Shown in pieces: positions 26,970 through 36,304 of a stretch of DNA of 64,000 nucleotides; within the stretch, counting starts at the first letter, position 1; each line of letters starts with the position of its first letter. Source of the stretch: Flavobacteriaceae bacterium CP2B (GTDB lineage: Bacteria; Bacteroidota; Bacteroidia; Flavobacteriales; Flavobacteriaceae); NCBI GenBank assembly GCA_001683825.1, contig LXTR01000063.1:80131-144130 (forward strand). The letters run 5' to 3'. Made by a program: the position numbers and the translations under genes. The notes below the pieces were generated by a model. It was not told the origin of the DNA and did no database searches. It saw only the letters and a program-made list of their open reading frames with translations.

Positions 26970-29147
26970 ATGAAACCCTGGTATCTCCTCCTTTGGTGCT
27001 TTTTATGGGGATGTACGGCACCAGCCCAGCAACCGGATGCCCGGGAGGTTACCCTGTACTGGGATGCCTCCCTATCCATGAGGCAGCGGGACTTTGGCAA
27101 GGAAAAGGCGTTCCTCGACCGTTATTTCTCTGCGCATCCCCATTGGGAGGTAACCCTCTTGCCTTTCAGCAATGCTATCCGGACAAGGGAAACATTCGCG
27201 ATCCGCGAAGGCGATTGGTCGGCCCTGGAAGGGCGCTTGCGACAAATACGATATGACGGGGGTACTTCCTATGCAGCCTTGCCGGACTACAGCAACAGCG
27301 GGGAAATGCTGTTATGTACGGATGGCCGGCAAAACCTGGAGGAGGTAAGCCCGGTTTTTAATGGCAAGCTGACCATTGTGAACAGCAGTGCTGCCTATGA
27401 TCCCGCGAGCCTGAACTTAATGACTATTCTGAACGATGCAGACTTCGTGCAGTTAGCCGCCAGAGAGGCCTCCCCGGCCCCGGAAGCGGCTCATAGGGTC
27501 TACGGGAAGATCTATGGGGAATTTGCCGATATGCAGGGCATCCGCCTGTATGTCAGGGGACGGGAATCTGAAGCGGTGGGCCCCAACGCGTCAGGGGAAT
27601 ACAGCATTGGGGCGAAAGCGGGGGAGGTGCTGCTGGTTACCATAGACGGCCGGTTATCCGCGGAACGAAAACTGGGGGATACCCCCCACATCAACCTTTG
27701 GCTGGAAGATTCAGGGGAGATCCGGCTGGACGAGGTGGTAGTGACCCAAAGCGCTGCGCCGTCCGGGGAACCGTCATCTATTGCCGGGGGGCAACGCAAC
27801 GATGCAGCCGTGGGCTTTGCCGTGCAGTCTATCACAGAGGAACAGATTGCCGATATCTCTTCCAATGCCGCAGACGCGGCACAGGGTAAGTTTTCGGGGG
27901 TGCGCCTTGGCCAGAACGATGACCTGAGCCAGGCAGAAATCCGGTCAAAGACCTCTATCCTCTCTAACAATTATGGGTTGGTTGTTATTGACGGGGTCCC
28001 CATGGCCAAATCAAACTCCAGCAGTTATGCCAGCGGGGCTACCGTGAAGGGCACCGGGTTTATAGACCCAAAAAACATCGCCAGCATTACCGTACTTAAA
28101 AGCTTGGCAGCTACCAACCGTTTTGGGAGCCTGGGGTCTAACGGGGCCATCCTCATCACCACCAAAACCGCGGCCGGGGCCCGGGCCGGGGTAAAAAAAG
28201 ACCTTGCCCTGCTCACCGATAACCTCTATGACGGGAAGATTCGGGTTAGCAATGCCGTGCTGACCACCCCCTATCTCAGGGATCTCAAAAATGGGAAAAG
28301 TGTAGCCGAGGCATATGAGCGATACCTGGAGCAACGGGAAACCTATGAGTCGGACCCCGCCTATTTTATCGATGTTTTTGAATACTTCAAAACGGCTAAG
28401 CACGAACTGGCACTGCGTATCCTGACCAATATCCTCGACAAGGAGGATGCCGGTCTTCCGGAACTCAAATCCCTTTTATACAAAGCGCGGGAAATAGGCG
28501 AAACGTCCCTGGAATACCAAACCGCCCGACATATAGCGGACCAATTCCCGGGGGCCATACAGTCCTATCTCGATCTCGCTTTGGCGCATCGCGCCTTGGG
28601 GAATTACCAGGTGGCCCTCAACCTGTTACTCGGCATACGGGATGGCAGTGCCGCCCCGGAATTGGATTTTGCCCCGCTGTACAAGAGCGTCGACCGTGAG
28701 CTGTACCAACTGGCAAACACGCAGCAGGCGCAACTGGACCTTGGCAAACTGCCGTCGCAGTACCGCAATGCCATACGGTACAATGCACGGATCATATGTG
28801 AATGGAACCTTCCCAGGGCGGCATTTGAACTGCAGTTTGTCAACCCACAGAAGCGGTTTTTTACCTGGAAACACAACCCGTCGGAAAACCACAACCGCTT
28901 GCGGCAGGAACAGGAACTGGGTTTTGGCCTGGAGGAATTTGAAATCTTTGGAGAGGGGGTACAAGGTGATTGGATCCTCAATGCCAGGTACCTGGGCAAT
29001 GGCACAGCTGCAACCCCCGGCCCCGTTTTTCTGCGTTGCCGTATTGAGTACAACTACGGCAAGCCCAACCAGCGTGCCGAGGAACGGGTTATCCGGATGC
29101 ACGAAATCGGCAGTGAATCGGAGGTGGCAAAAATTCACATTGAGTAG
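26970..29147 (+). CDS. Lipoprotein with vWA, TonB-plug-like and TPR-like regions
   Basis: This is an unusual 725-residue protein. A lipobox FLWGC puts the lipid on Cys15. A von Willebrand A-like domain follows, with all MIDAS parts visible (DASLS at 32-36, GGTSYA, LLCTDG). Then comes a short Ig-like region, a TonB-receptor plug segment (RLDEVVVTQ, YGLVVIDGVPM, IASITVLKSL, GSNGAILITTK) but no beta-barrel, a helical repeat region (about 420-590), and a C-terminal beta region (about 600-725) that may be a DUF2135-like domain. It likely acts at the cell surface. The lack of a barrel means it cannot be a normal TonB receptor. Its start overlaps the M24 gene's end closely (10 bases apart). Confidence 0.75.
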   Translation: MKPWYLLLWCFLWGCTAPAQQPDAREVTLYWDASLSMRQRDFGKEKAFLDRYFSAHPHWEVTLLPFSNAIRTRETFAIREGDWSALEGRLRQIRYDGGTSYAALPDYSNSGEMLLCTDGRQNLEEVSPVFNGKLTIVNSSAAYDPASLNLMTILNDADFVQLAAREASPAPEAAHRVYGKIYGEFADMQGIRLYVRGRESEAVGPNASGEYSIGAKAGEVLLVTIDGRLSAERKLGDTPHINLWLEDSGEIRLDEVVVTQSAAPSGEPSSIAGGQRNDAAVGFAVQSITEEQIADISSNAADAAQGKFSGVRLGQNDDLSQAEIRSKTSILSNNYGLVVIDGVPMAKSNSSSYASGATVKGTGFIDPKNIASITVLKSLAATNRFGSLGSNGAILITTKTAAGARAGVKKDLALLTDNLYDGKIRVSNAVLTTPYLRDLKNGKSVAEAYERYLEQRETYESDPAYFIDVFEYFKTAKHELALRILTNILDKEDAGLPELKSLLYKAREIGETSLEYQTARHIADQFPGAIQSYLDLALAHRALGNYQVALNLLLGIRDGSAAPELDFAPLYKSVDRELYQLANTQQAQLDLGKLPSQYRNAIRYNARIICEWNLPRAAFELQFVNPQKRFFTWKHNPSENHNRLRQEQELGFGLEEFEIFGEGVQGDWILNARYLGNGTAATPGPVFLRCRIEYNYGKPNQRAEERVIRMHEIGSESEVAKIHIE

Positions 29148-29151
29148 TATC

Positions 29152-30780
29152 TCATACCTGTAATACGCCCATATTAAATGCCTTGTCAATGGGGGCATGG
29201 TTGGCCGCCTCGATGCCCATAGAGATCCATTTGCGGGTCTCAAGGGGGTCTATGATGGCATCGGTCCACAAGTGTGCCGCTGCGTAATACGGGGATATCT
29301 GGGTATCGTACCGCTGCTTGATCTTGTTAAAGAGGGCGCTTTCTTTTTCAGGGGTGATTTTTTCCCCTTTCTTCTCCAGGGATGCCTTTTCAATCTGCAG
29401 CAATACCTTGGCGGCAGAATTTCCGCTCATCACGGCCAGTTCCGCACTGGGCCATGCCACGATGAGCCTGGGGTCATAAGCTTTTCCGCACATGGCGTAA
29501 TTGCCCGCCCCGTAGCTGTTGCCAATGACCACCGTAAATTTGGGGACTACCGAGTTGCTCACGGCATTGACCATTTTTGCCCCATCTTTAATGATGCCTC
29601 CGTGCTCGCTTTTGCTTCCCACCATAAATCCGGTGACATCCTGCAGGAACAGCAGCGGAATTTTTTTCTGGTTGCAATTGGCGATAAAACGCGTGGCCTT
29701 ATCGGCCGAATCGGAATAGATGACCCCCCCGAAGCGCATTTCCCCTTTTTTCGTCTTCACCACCTTTCGCTGGTTGGCCACAATCCCCACGGCCCAACCG
29801 TCTATACGTGCATACCCCGTGAGCAAGGTCTTCCCAAACCCCTCCTTGTACTGGTCGAATGCTGAATGGTCTACCAGCCGTTTTATAATTTCCAGCATGT
29901 CGTAGGGTTCGGTACGTGAAACGGGCAGCAGGCCAAAGAGTTCCCCCGGATCTGCCTTGGGTTTCCCGGGTTCTGCCCGGTCGAACCCGGCCTTCGCGGA
30001 AGCCCCCATTTTATCGATCAACCTTTTTATGGTGTCCAGCGCGTCATGATCGTCCTTTGCCTTGTAGTCGGTCACGCCACTGATCTCGCAATGGGTGGTG
30101 GCGCCCCCCAGGGTTTCATTGTCAATATTTTCGCCAATCGCGGCCTTGACCAGATAACTCCCTGCGAGGAAGATGCTGCCTGTTTTGTCAACAATCAGGG
30201 CCTCATCGCTCATAATGGGCAGGTAGGCTCCGCCCGCCACACAGCTCCCCATCACCGCGGCGATCTGTGGGATGCCTGAACTGCTCATGATGGCGTTGTT
30301 CCTGAATATACGGCCAAAATGTTCCTTGTCCGGGAAGATTTCGTCCTGCATGGGCAGGTAAACCCCGGCACTATCTACCAGGTAGATGATGGGTAGCCGG
30401 TTTTCCATGGCAATTTCCTGGGCGCGCAGGTTTTTTTTCGCGGTAATGGGGAACCAGGCCCCAGCCTTTACCGTGGCATCGTTGGCTACCACCACACACT
30501 GCCGCTTCCGGATATACCCGATCACCACTACGACCCCGCCCGAGGGGCAGCCACCGTGCTCCTGGTACATGCCGTCCCCTGCAAAAGCGCCAATCTCGAT
30601 CTGTTCAGAATCATCATCCAACAGATAGGCAATGCGTTCACGGGCGGTTAATTTTCCTTGCTTGTGGTGCTTTTCAATGCGCCCCTTGCCCCCTCCAAGT
30701 TTTACCCGGGCCAGTTTTTTCCGTAATTCTGAAAGTTGTAATTTATGATGGTCTTCGTTCTTGTTGAAGGTAATATCCAT
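29152..30780 (-). CDS. Acyl-CoA carboxylase beta subunit (carboxyltransferase)
   Basis: The 542-residue carboxyltransferase has the crotonase-fold oxyanion sites and family blocks KLTARERIAYLLDD, GSCVAGGAYLPIMSDEALIV, GSIFLAGSYLVKAAIGE and GNSYGAGNYAMCGKAYDPR. The FGRIFRNNAIMSSSGIPQIA segment makes it closer to methylcrotonyl-CoA carboxylase beta than to propionyl-CoA carboxylase. The biotin-carboxylase partner (alpha subunit) is not adjacent, so it must come from elsewhere. Leucine degradation is the likeliest pathway but is inferred. It is convergent with the plug lipoprotein (4 bases between stops). Confidence 0.88.
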   Translation of the reverse strand: MDITFNKNEDHHKLQLSELRKKLARVKLGGGKGRIEKHHKQGKLTARERIAYLLDDDSEQIEIGAFAGDGMYQEHGGCPSGGVVVVIGYIRKRQCVVVANDATVKAGAWFPITAKKNLRAQEIAMENRLPIIYLVDSAGVYLPMQDEIFPDKEHFGRIFRNNAIMSSSGIPQIAAVMGSCVAGGAYLPIMSDEALIVDKTGSIFLAGSYLVKAAIGENIDNETLGGATTHCEISGVTDYKAKDDHDALDTIKRLIDKMGASAKAGFDRAEPGKPKADPGELFGLLPVSRTEPYDMLEIIKRLVDHSAFDQYKEGFGKTLLTGYARIDGWAVGIVANQRKVVKTKKGEMRFGGVIYSDSADKATRFIANCNQKKIPLLFLQDVTGFMVGSKSEHGGIIKDGAKMVNAVSNSVVPKFTVVIGNSYGAGNYAMCGKAYDPRLIVAWPSAELAVMSGNSAAKVLLQIEKASLEKKGEKITPEKESALFNKIKQRYDTQISPYYAAAHLWTDAIIDPLETRKWISMGIEAANHAPIDKAFNMGVLQV

Positions 30781-30831
30781 ATGCCGGTTGAGGTTTCTCT
30801 GATAGCGTTAAAGATAAGGAGTAATATTGAT

Positions 30832-30839
30832 TAACTTTG
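30832..30839 (+). promoter_or_regulatory. -7 box upstream of the Gfo/Idh/MocA gene
   Basis: TAACTTTG is a perfect TAnnTTTG match, 19 bases before the ATG at 30859. I see no clear TTG at the usual upstream distance (a TTA lies 21 bases away). Confidence 0.5.
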
Positions 30840-30858
30840 CCTAAAGACGCAAGGAAAC

Positions 30859-31842
30859 ATGGAAGAAAAGATACGCTGGGGTATTTTGGGCCTGGGGAAG
30901 ATCGCCCACAGTTTTGCCAGGGATTTGCAACTGGCAAAAGACGGGGTACTCACGGCCGTGGCATCGAGGAGCCTGGAAAAGGCGACCGAATTTGGGAAAG
31001 AATACCGGGCCGAATTTGCCTATGGAAGCTACGAGGAGCTCCTGGGTTCCGGCGCGGTGGATGTCGTCTATATTGCCACCCCCCACACTTCCCACGCGGC
31101 CTGGAGCATCAAGGCCATGGAACATGGGAAGCATGTCCTTTGCGAAAAACCCATGGGGGTGAATGCCGCGGAGGTCGCTCAGATGATCGCCGCAGCCAAA
31201 AGCAATGGGGTGTTCCTCATGGAGGCGCTCTGGAGCCGCTTTAACCCCAGCATCCGGAAAGTTAAAAGCCTGGTTGACGAAGGGGCCATAGGGGAGTTGC
31301 GCTACCTCCGGGCCGATTTTGGGTTCTATGCCCTTGACCGTGACCCTGCCGGCCGCTTGCTGAACCCCGATCTCGCGGGGGGGTCTTTGCTCGACATAGG
31401 GATTTACCCCGTATTCCTGGCCTACCTGATGATGGGGCAACCCCAGCGCATTCAATCCGCCGTCAAAACACTGGATACTGGGGTGGAAGTGCAGGCAGCC
31501 ATGCTCTTTGACTACCCAAAGAGCCAGGCCCTGTTGTACAGCGGGCTTACTTCCAGGACTGAAATGAAGGCAGAACTCAGTGGGACAGCCGGGAGCTTTT
31601 ACATGCACCCCCGTTGGCATGAGGCCCAGGGATATTCCCGGGAAATTGAAGGTGCCCTGGAAGCTTTTGAACTTCCTACCCTGGGGAAAGGGTACACCCA
31701 TGAGATCGCGGAGGTACACAGCTGCCTGAAGGCTAAAAAGCGGGAATCAGACCTCTGGACGCACCGCAACAGCCTGGACCTCATAGGCCTGCTGGACACC
31801 ATCAGGGAACAGAACGGGTTGGTATTCCCCTTTGAAGGATAA
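30859..31842 (+). CDS. Gfo/Idh/MocA-family oxidoreductase
   Basis: The 327-residue NAD(P)-dependent oxidoreductase has the Rossmann start IRWGILGLGKIAHSFARDL, the strand TAVASRSLEKA, VVYIATPHTSHA and the characteristic CEKPMGVNAAEV (Lys near residue 97). The C-terminal domain has GGSLLDIGIYPVFLAYLM. The substrate is usually a sugar or cyclitol but cannot be named. It is divergent from the acyl-CoA carboxylase gene. Confidence 0.92.
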   Translation: MEEKIRWGILGLGKIAHSFARDLQLAKDGVLTAVASRSLEKATEFGKEYRAEFAYGSYEELLGSGAVDVVYIATPHTSHAAWSIKAMEHGKHVLCEKPMGVNAAEVAQMIAAAKSNGVFLMEALWSRFNPSIRKVKSLVDEGAIGELRYLRADFGFYALDRDPAGRLLNPDLAGGSLLDIGIYPVFLAYLMMGQPQRIQSAVKTLDTGVEVQAAMLFDYPKSQALLYSGLTSRTEMKAELSGTAGSFYMHPRWHEAQGYSREIEGALEAFELPTLGKGYTHEIAEVHSCLKAKKRESDLWTHRNSLDLIGLLDTIREQNGLVFPFEG

Positions 31843-31908
31843 AACCGGCCATTCCGGCGAATTTTTAAGAAATTTACGATCTTTGGGACCAAATAAATTC
31901 AGCAACCA

Positions 31909-32091
31909 ATGGGAATGAACAAGAACACTGTACTGGCCTGGGCCACTTTTATAATGATCGTTGTAGGCGTGCTCCTGATTGCACTGGGTGCTTTTCGCTA
32001 TGATGATGTGGCAGGTTGGGGCTTTGCCTCGGTGGGCGTGGGTTTCTTTGCCGTTGCCTGGGTTTTTAACGCCTTGAAGGGTAGGGTATAA
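31909..32091 (+). CDS. Small two-helix membrane protein
   Basis: The 60-residue protein has two hydrophobic helices (TFIMIVVGVLLIALGAF and WGFASVGVGFFAVAWVF) joined by a short hydrophilic turn, and a basic C-terminus (LKGRV). It closely resembles a tiny flavobacterial membrane protein family (I believe CAL67264, from memory). No function is known. A near-match -7 box (GATCTTTG, about 31877-31884) lies upstream, giving it a plausible own promoter. It is followed by ettA. Confidence 0.75.
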   Translation: MGMNKNTVLAWATFIMIVVGVLLIALGAFRYDDVAGWGFASVGVGFFAVAWVFNALKGRV

Positions 32092-32184
32092 AAGGCCCCG
32101 CAGGTTTTTCCTCCTTTTGCGAACGCGGTTGATACACACCATCAATTAATATAACCTTTCGATTAACTATAAGAAAGCTTACCT

Positions 32185-33876
32185 ATGTCTGACGATAAAA
32201 AGGTCATTTTTTCCATGTCTGGGGTGACCAAGACCTATAAAAACGCCAACACCCCGGTCCTTAAGGACATTTACCTCAGTTTTTTCTACGGGGCCAAAAT
32301 CGGGATCCTCGGCCTCAATGGTTCGGGGAAATCAACCCTATTGCGGATCATCGCGGGAGAGGACAAAAACTTCCAGGGCGATGTGGTTTTTTCCCCGGGG
32401 TATAAGGTGGGATACCTGGCGCAGGAACCCCTGCTGGATGAAGGAAAGACGGTGCTGGAAGTGGTCAAAGAGGGGGTGTCCGAGACCGTGGCCATCCTGG
32501 ATGAATACAACAAGATCAACGATATGTTCGGGTTGCCCGAGGTCTATGAAGATGCGGACAAGATGCAAAAGCTCATGGACAAGCAGGCGCAGCTGCAGGA
32601 CCAGATAGATGCCTCCAACGCATGGGAGCTGGACACCAAGCTGGAAATCGCCATGGATGCGCTGAGGACCCCGGAACCCGATAAGCCCATCTCAGTTCTT
32701 TCTGGCGGTGAAAGGCGGCGGGTGGCCTTGTGCAGGCTATTGCTGCAAGAGCCCGAGATCCTGTTGCTTGACGAGCCCACCAACCACCTGGATGCCGAAT
32801 CGGTTCACTGGCTGGAACAGCACCTGGCACAGTATAAGGGAACGGTGATTGCGGTGACGCACGACCGCTATTTCCTGGATAACGTGGCCGGATGGATATT
32901 GGAGTTGGACCGAGGGGAGGGGATCCCCTGGAAAGGCAACTACAGCAGCTGGCTCGACCAGAAATCCAAGCGGCTTGCCCAGGAGAGCAAACAGGCTTCC
33001 AAGCGCCAGAAAACCTTGGAACGGGAGTTGGAATGGGTACGCCAGGGGGCCAGGGGACGGCAGGCAAAGCAAAAAGCACGTCTGAACAATTATGACAGGT
33101 TGCTCCAGCAAGACCAGAAACAACTGGATGAAAAGCTCGAAATCTACATCCCCAATGGGCCCAGGTTGGGTACCAACGTCATAGAGGCCAGGGGGGTGAG
33201 CAAGGCCTATGGAGACAAACTGCTCTACGAAGACCTCAACTTTAAATTGCCGCAGGCCGGGATCGTAGGGATTATCGGTCCAAACGGTGCCGGGAAAACC
33301 ACCATCTTCCGGATGATCATGGGGGAGGAGCAACCCGATAAGGGCGAATTTATCGTAGGGGAGACCGCCAAGATTGCCTATGTGGACCAGAGCCACTCCA
33401 ATATTGACCCCGGCAAGTCTATCTGGGAAAACTTCAGCGGGGGGCAGGAACTGGTGCTGATGGGGGGAAGGCAGGTTAATTCCAGGGCCTACCTGAGCCG
33501 GTTTAATTTTTCGGGCAGCGAACAAAACAAAAAGGTGAACATGCTCTCGGGTGGCGAACGCAACAGGCTGCACCTGGCCATGACCTTAAAAGAGGAGGGG
33601 AATGTGTTGTTGCTGGACGAACCTACGAACGACCTGGACGTGAACACCCTGCGCGCCCTGGAGGAAGGCCTGGAAAATTTTGCGGGATGCGCCGCCATCA
33701 TTTCACACGACCGGTGGTTCCTGGACAGGATATGTACCCATATTCTTGCTTTTGAAGGAGATTCACAGGTGTATTTCTTTGAGGGGTCCTTCTCGGAATA
33801 CGAGGAAAACAAAAAGAAGCGCCTGGGCGGGGATATCATGCCCAAACGCATCAAATACAAAAAACTTATCCGTTAA
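32185..33876 (+). CDS. ettA: Energy-dependent translational throttle protein EttA (ABC-F)
   Basis: The protein (563 residues) carries two ATP-binding cassettes with no membrane part: Walker A at GLNGSGKSTL (about 42-51) and GPNGAGKTTI (about 366-375), signature LSGGERRRVALCR and LSGGERNRLHLA, Walker B LLLDEPTNHLD and LLLDEPTNDLD. Between them sits the ABC-F linker with the PtIM coiled coil (RQGARGRQAKQKARLNNYD). This arrangement and length match EttA, which gates the ribosome at the E site depending on ATP/ADP ratio. It has a spacing of 93 bases from the preceding small gene. Confidence 0.95.
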   Translation: MSDDKKVIFSMSGVTKTYKNANTPVLKDIYLSFFYGAKIGILGLNGSGKSTLLRIIAGEDKNFQGDVVFSPGYKVGYLAQEPLLDEGKTVLEVVKEGVSETVAILDEYNKINDMFGLPEVYEDADKMQKLMDKQAQLQDQIDASNAWELDTKLEIAMDALRTPEPDKPISVLSGGERRRVALCRLLLQEPEILLLDEPTNHLDAESVHWLEQHLAQYKGTVIAVTHDRYFLDNVAGWILELDRGEGIPWKGNYSSWLDQKSKRLAQESKQASKRQKTLERELEWVRQGARGRQAKQKARLNNYDRLLQQDQKQLDEKLEIYIPNGPRLGTNVIEARGVSKAYGDKLLYEDLNFKLPQAGIVGIIGPNGAGKTTIFRMIMGEEQPDKGEFIVGETAKIAYVDQSHSNIDPGKSIWENFSGGQELVLMGGRQVNSRAYLSRFNFSGSEQNKKVNMLSGGERNRLHLAMTLKEEGNVLLLDEPTNDLDVNTLRALEEGLENFAGCAAIISHDRWFLDRICTHILAFEGDSQVYFFEGSFSEYEENKKKRLGGDIMPKRIKYKKLIR

Positions 33877-33900
33877 GGGCTGGATGCCTTGCCCGGGAGG

Positions 33901-34695
33901 CTAGTACGCCTCCCTGGGGTACCAATCCAGCTGTACGACTTCAATGGCCGGGTTGCCGGCATTGATCAGTTGTTTGAACCTGGCGACATCGCTAACCTCG
34001 GGCCGGCCGCGGTAATGATAGGGGTATACCTGTTTGGGCGCAAACTCCAGTACGGCATCCGCAGCGCGTTCCACGGTCATGGTATACGGCTGGTTCATGC
34101 AAACAAAGGCCTTGTCGATATTTTGGAGCGCCCGCATTTCGGGGATATCTTCGGTATCCCCGGAAAAGTATAGCCTAACCCCATCTTTTTCAAGTACATA
34201 CCCGTTCCCGCGCCCTTTAACGTGGAACTCCCTGGCTTCATCTCTCAGGTTATACATAGGGATAGCGGTTACCCGGATGCCGTAGCGCTCTCTCACGTCC
34301 CCGTTGTCCAGTACATCCACCTGGGGGGTAAATTCCCGGGGTAGCTGGGATGCAACCGCTTTCGGGGCGATAATTTTGGCGTCGCGGGTATGCAGTTGCT
34401 CCAGGGTTTCCACACTGAGGTGGTCTCCATGGATGTCGGTGATGAGGATAAGGTCCGGTGCAGGCTGCCCTTCAAAAGCGGCTGCTCCTCCTACCGGGTC
34501 TAAATAAACAGTGGTTTCACCCCACTGCACCACCGCGGTGGCATGTTCGATCGGGATAATTTTGGGTACCTGTAGCGCCGGTTTGACCGGAACCACTTCG
34601 GATAATGCCCTGTCGCCGGCGTTGTTCTTAGGGGCCTCCTTACATCCCATAAAGGCTAACAGGCCGCCTAGCACGCTAAAAAATAATGTTTTCAT
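33901..34695 (-). CDS. Metallo-beta-lactamase-fold lipoprotein
   Basis: The ATG at 34695 gives a 264-residue protein with a lipobox (LLAFMGC), so it should sit on a membrane facing the periplasm. The fold shows LILITDIHGDHLSVETLEQL, a HxxDH-type metal site, and LYFSGDTEDIPEM. It is related to the UPF0173/ULaG-type hydrolases rather than to true beta-lactamases. I prefer 34695 over 34758, which would add 21 residues before the signal. It is convergent with ettA, 24 bases apart. Confidence 0.8.
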   Translation of the reverse strand: MKTLFFSVLGGLLAFMGCKEAPKNNAGDRALSEVVPVKPALQVPKIIPIEHATAVVQWGETTVYLDPVGGAAAFEGQPAPDLILITDIHGDHLSVETLEQLHTRDAKIIAPKAVASQLPREFTPQVDVLDNGDVRERYGIRVTAIPMYNLRDEAREFHVKGRGNGYVLEKDGVRLYFSGDTEDIPEMRALQNIDKAFVCMNQPYTMTVERAADAVLEFAPKQVYPYHYRGRPEVSDVARFKQLINAGNPAIEVVQLDWYPREAY

Positions 34696-34708
34696 GACGA
34701 TGTTGTTT

Positions 34709-35182
34709 TTAAGATGGGCCATCCAGAGGCAATTCCATTTTGATATCGCTCCTGGCATAGGGAAGGTCTTTTTCGAGTTCTACCTCTTTAAAACCGTATT
34801 TTCTGTATATATGTAGGGCGCTGGGCAATTTGGTGCTGGAATACAGCACGATTTTTTTCCATCGTCCCCTTTTAGCGAAAGCGATGGCATGATTCAGGAG
34901 TTCCTGCCCGATTTGTCGCCCCTGGTAGGCGGGGTCTACTGCCATTTTCCCCAGTTCATAGATGCCCTCCTCCGATTTTATCAGCGCAAAACACCCCACG
35001 ACCTCTTCATCCCACAAGGCAAAAAAGATAGATCCGCCCGGTTGAATAATGGTTTCTTCGCAGCGTTCCAACAACAGCCTGTCTTTTTCCTCCACCCAGA
35101 AGTAGGTGTCGAGCCAGGCGAGGTTCAGGTCGCGGAATTTTTTCGTATACCGCCTTTCAAAGGGGATGATCTTCAGCGCCAT
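34709..35182 (-). CDS. GNAT-family N-acetyltransferase
   Basis: The 157-residue protein has the acetyl-CoA loop YELGKMAVDPAYQGRQIGQELLNHAI near residue 75-100 with the Q/RxxGxG/A pattern (QGRQIG), and ends with a TKLPSALHIYRKYGFKEVE strand-helix. The acceptor cannot be predicted. It lies 13 bases upstream of the beta-lactamase-fold lipoprotein gene on the same strand and is probably co-transcribed with it. It is divergent from the coiled-coil protein gene downstream on the other strand. Confidence 0.85.
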   Translation of the reverse strand: MALKIIPFERRYTKKFRDLNLAWLDTYFWVEEKDRLLLERCEETIIQPGGSIFFALWDEEVVGCFALIKSEEGIYELGKMAVDPAYQGRQIGQELLNHAIAFAKRGRWKKIVLYSSTKLPSALHIYRKYGFKEVELEKDLPYARSDIKMELPLDGPS

Positions 35183-35350
35183 GGATACATATTGTTTTAG
35201 GGCTAAAGGTACAGGAACGGGCCAAGTACCTGAAACTCTTTAAGAAAATTTTTGGTCCGGGTAATCTAAAATGTTAATTGTAACGTATATAGAACAAACA
35301 CAAACAATACCCTCGTAAAGGGAACATTAAAAGTAATTAATTTTTACACT

Positions 35351-36238
35351 ATGACTGAGACAAAAAGTAACAACGGATTAAAGGTAATCGCAGGATTGCT
35401 GGGGGTGGTTTTGTTAGGAACCATTATCTACACTGTGAGTCTTTACCAGGATAAGAAGAAGACCACTGCCTTACTTACCCAGGAAAAAGAATTGGTGGTT
35501 GAAGACCTGAACAGCCTGAAATCTGAATATGACAAGGCTATTCTTGAGAGCAATGCCACCAATGAAGAATTGGTTGCCGCCAGAGACAGGATCGCCAAGT
35601 ACATTGATTCCGTGAAGACCATGAAAGCTGATATTTCAGCACTTTCACGCTACAGAAGGCAGGTAGATGTGCTTAAACAGGAAAGGGAGCAGTTGTTGCT
35701 TACCGTTGATTCCCTGAAGCAATCCAATGCGCTGATCGCTATGCAGCGTGACAGTACCTTTGTGGAATTGGAAAAGCAAACCGTATTCAACGATTCCCTT
35801 GTGGTTCAAAATACCCAACTGGCTGACGCCGTTGAAAGGGGATCTGCCCTGAACCTTACAAAGTTCAGCGTAGATGCGGTACGGGAGCGTAACAACGGAA
35901 AACTGGTTTCCACTTCCAGGGCCCGAAGCACCGACAAGTTCAAGATCTGTTTTACCGTGGCCGATAACGTAATCGCCGAAGCCGGAGACAGGGAGTTCTT
36001 TATTGAAGTATTGGACCCTCAGGGGAATGTAATGGGCGGCGGCGCTTCTGCCACCAACGACCAGGGAGCTTCTATCAGCTACAGCAAAGGAACCAACTTC
36101 TACTACGAGAACAAGAACCTGGATGTTTGTGACTTTATCAACAAGCCCAATGGTGACTTCCAGGATGGCAACTATATGGTCAATGTTTACGACGATAAAT
36201 TAAAGTTGCTTGGAACTTCCAAGTTCACCCTCAAGTAA
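35351..36238 (+). CDS. Membrane-anchored coiled-coil protein, function unknown
   Basis: The 295-residue protein has one transmembrane segment near the N-terminus (VIAGLLGVVLLGTIIYTVSLY, about 12-32), then a long coiled coil (about 35-165) rich in Glu, Leu and Lys. The C-terminal domain is predicted all-beta: FKICFTVADN, EFFIEVLDPQGNVMGGGAS, YMVNVYDDKLKLLGTSKFTLK. This anchored coiled-coil-plus-beta shape is common in Bacteroidota, but I know no function. It stands alone with a terminator behind it. Confidence 0.75.
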   Translation: MTETKSNNGLKVIAGLLGVVLLGTIIYTVSLYQDKKKTTALLTQEKELVVEDLNSLKSEYDKAILESNATNEELVAARDRIAKYIDSVKTMKADISALSRYRRQVDVLKQEREQLLLTVDSLKQSNALIAMQRDSTFVELEKQTVFNDSLVVQNTQLADAVERGSALNLTKFSVDAVRERNNGKLVSTSRARSTDKFKICFTVADNVIAEAGDREFFIEVLDPQGNVMGGGASATNDQGASISYSKGTNFYYENKNLDVCDFINKPNGDFQDGNYMVNVYDDKLKLLGTSKFTLK

Positions 36239-36256
36239 GGAGTGACGCATAGAGCC

Positions 36257-36292
36257 AAAAAGGGACAATCCAACGATTGTCCCTTTTTTTTT
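36257..36292. terminator. Bidirectional terminator between the coiled-coil gene and fumC
   Basis: A perfect 9-bp stem (GGGACAATC / GATTGTCCC, 36262-36283) has an A run on one side and nine Ts on the other, so it can end both convergent transcripts. Confidence 0.88.
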
Positions 36293-36304
36293 GTCCTGCC
36301 CGTT

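Noticed and set aside
35281..35340. ACAAACACAAACAATACC as another LytTR-type operator
   Set aside because: Only partly similar to CACAACAATA, no second half 21 bases away and no box at 35 bases.
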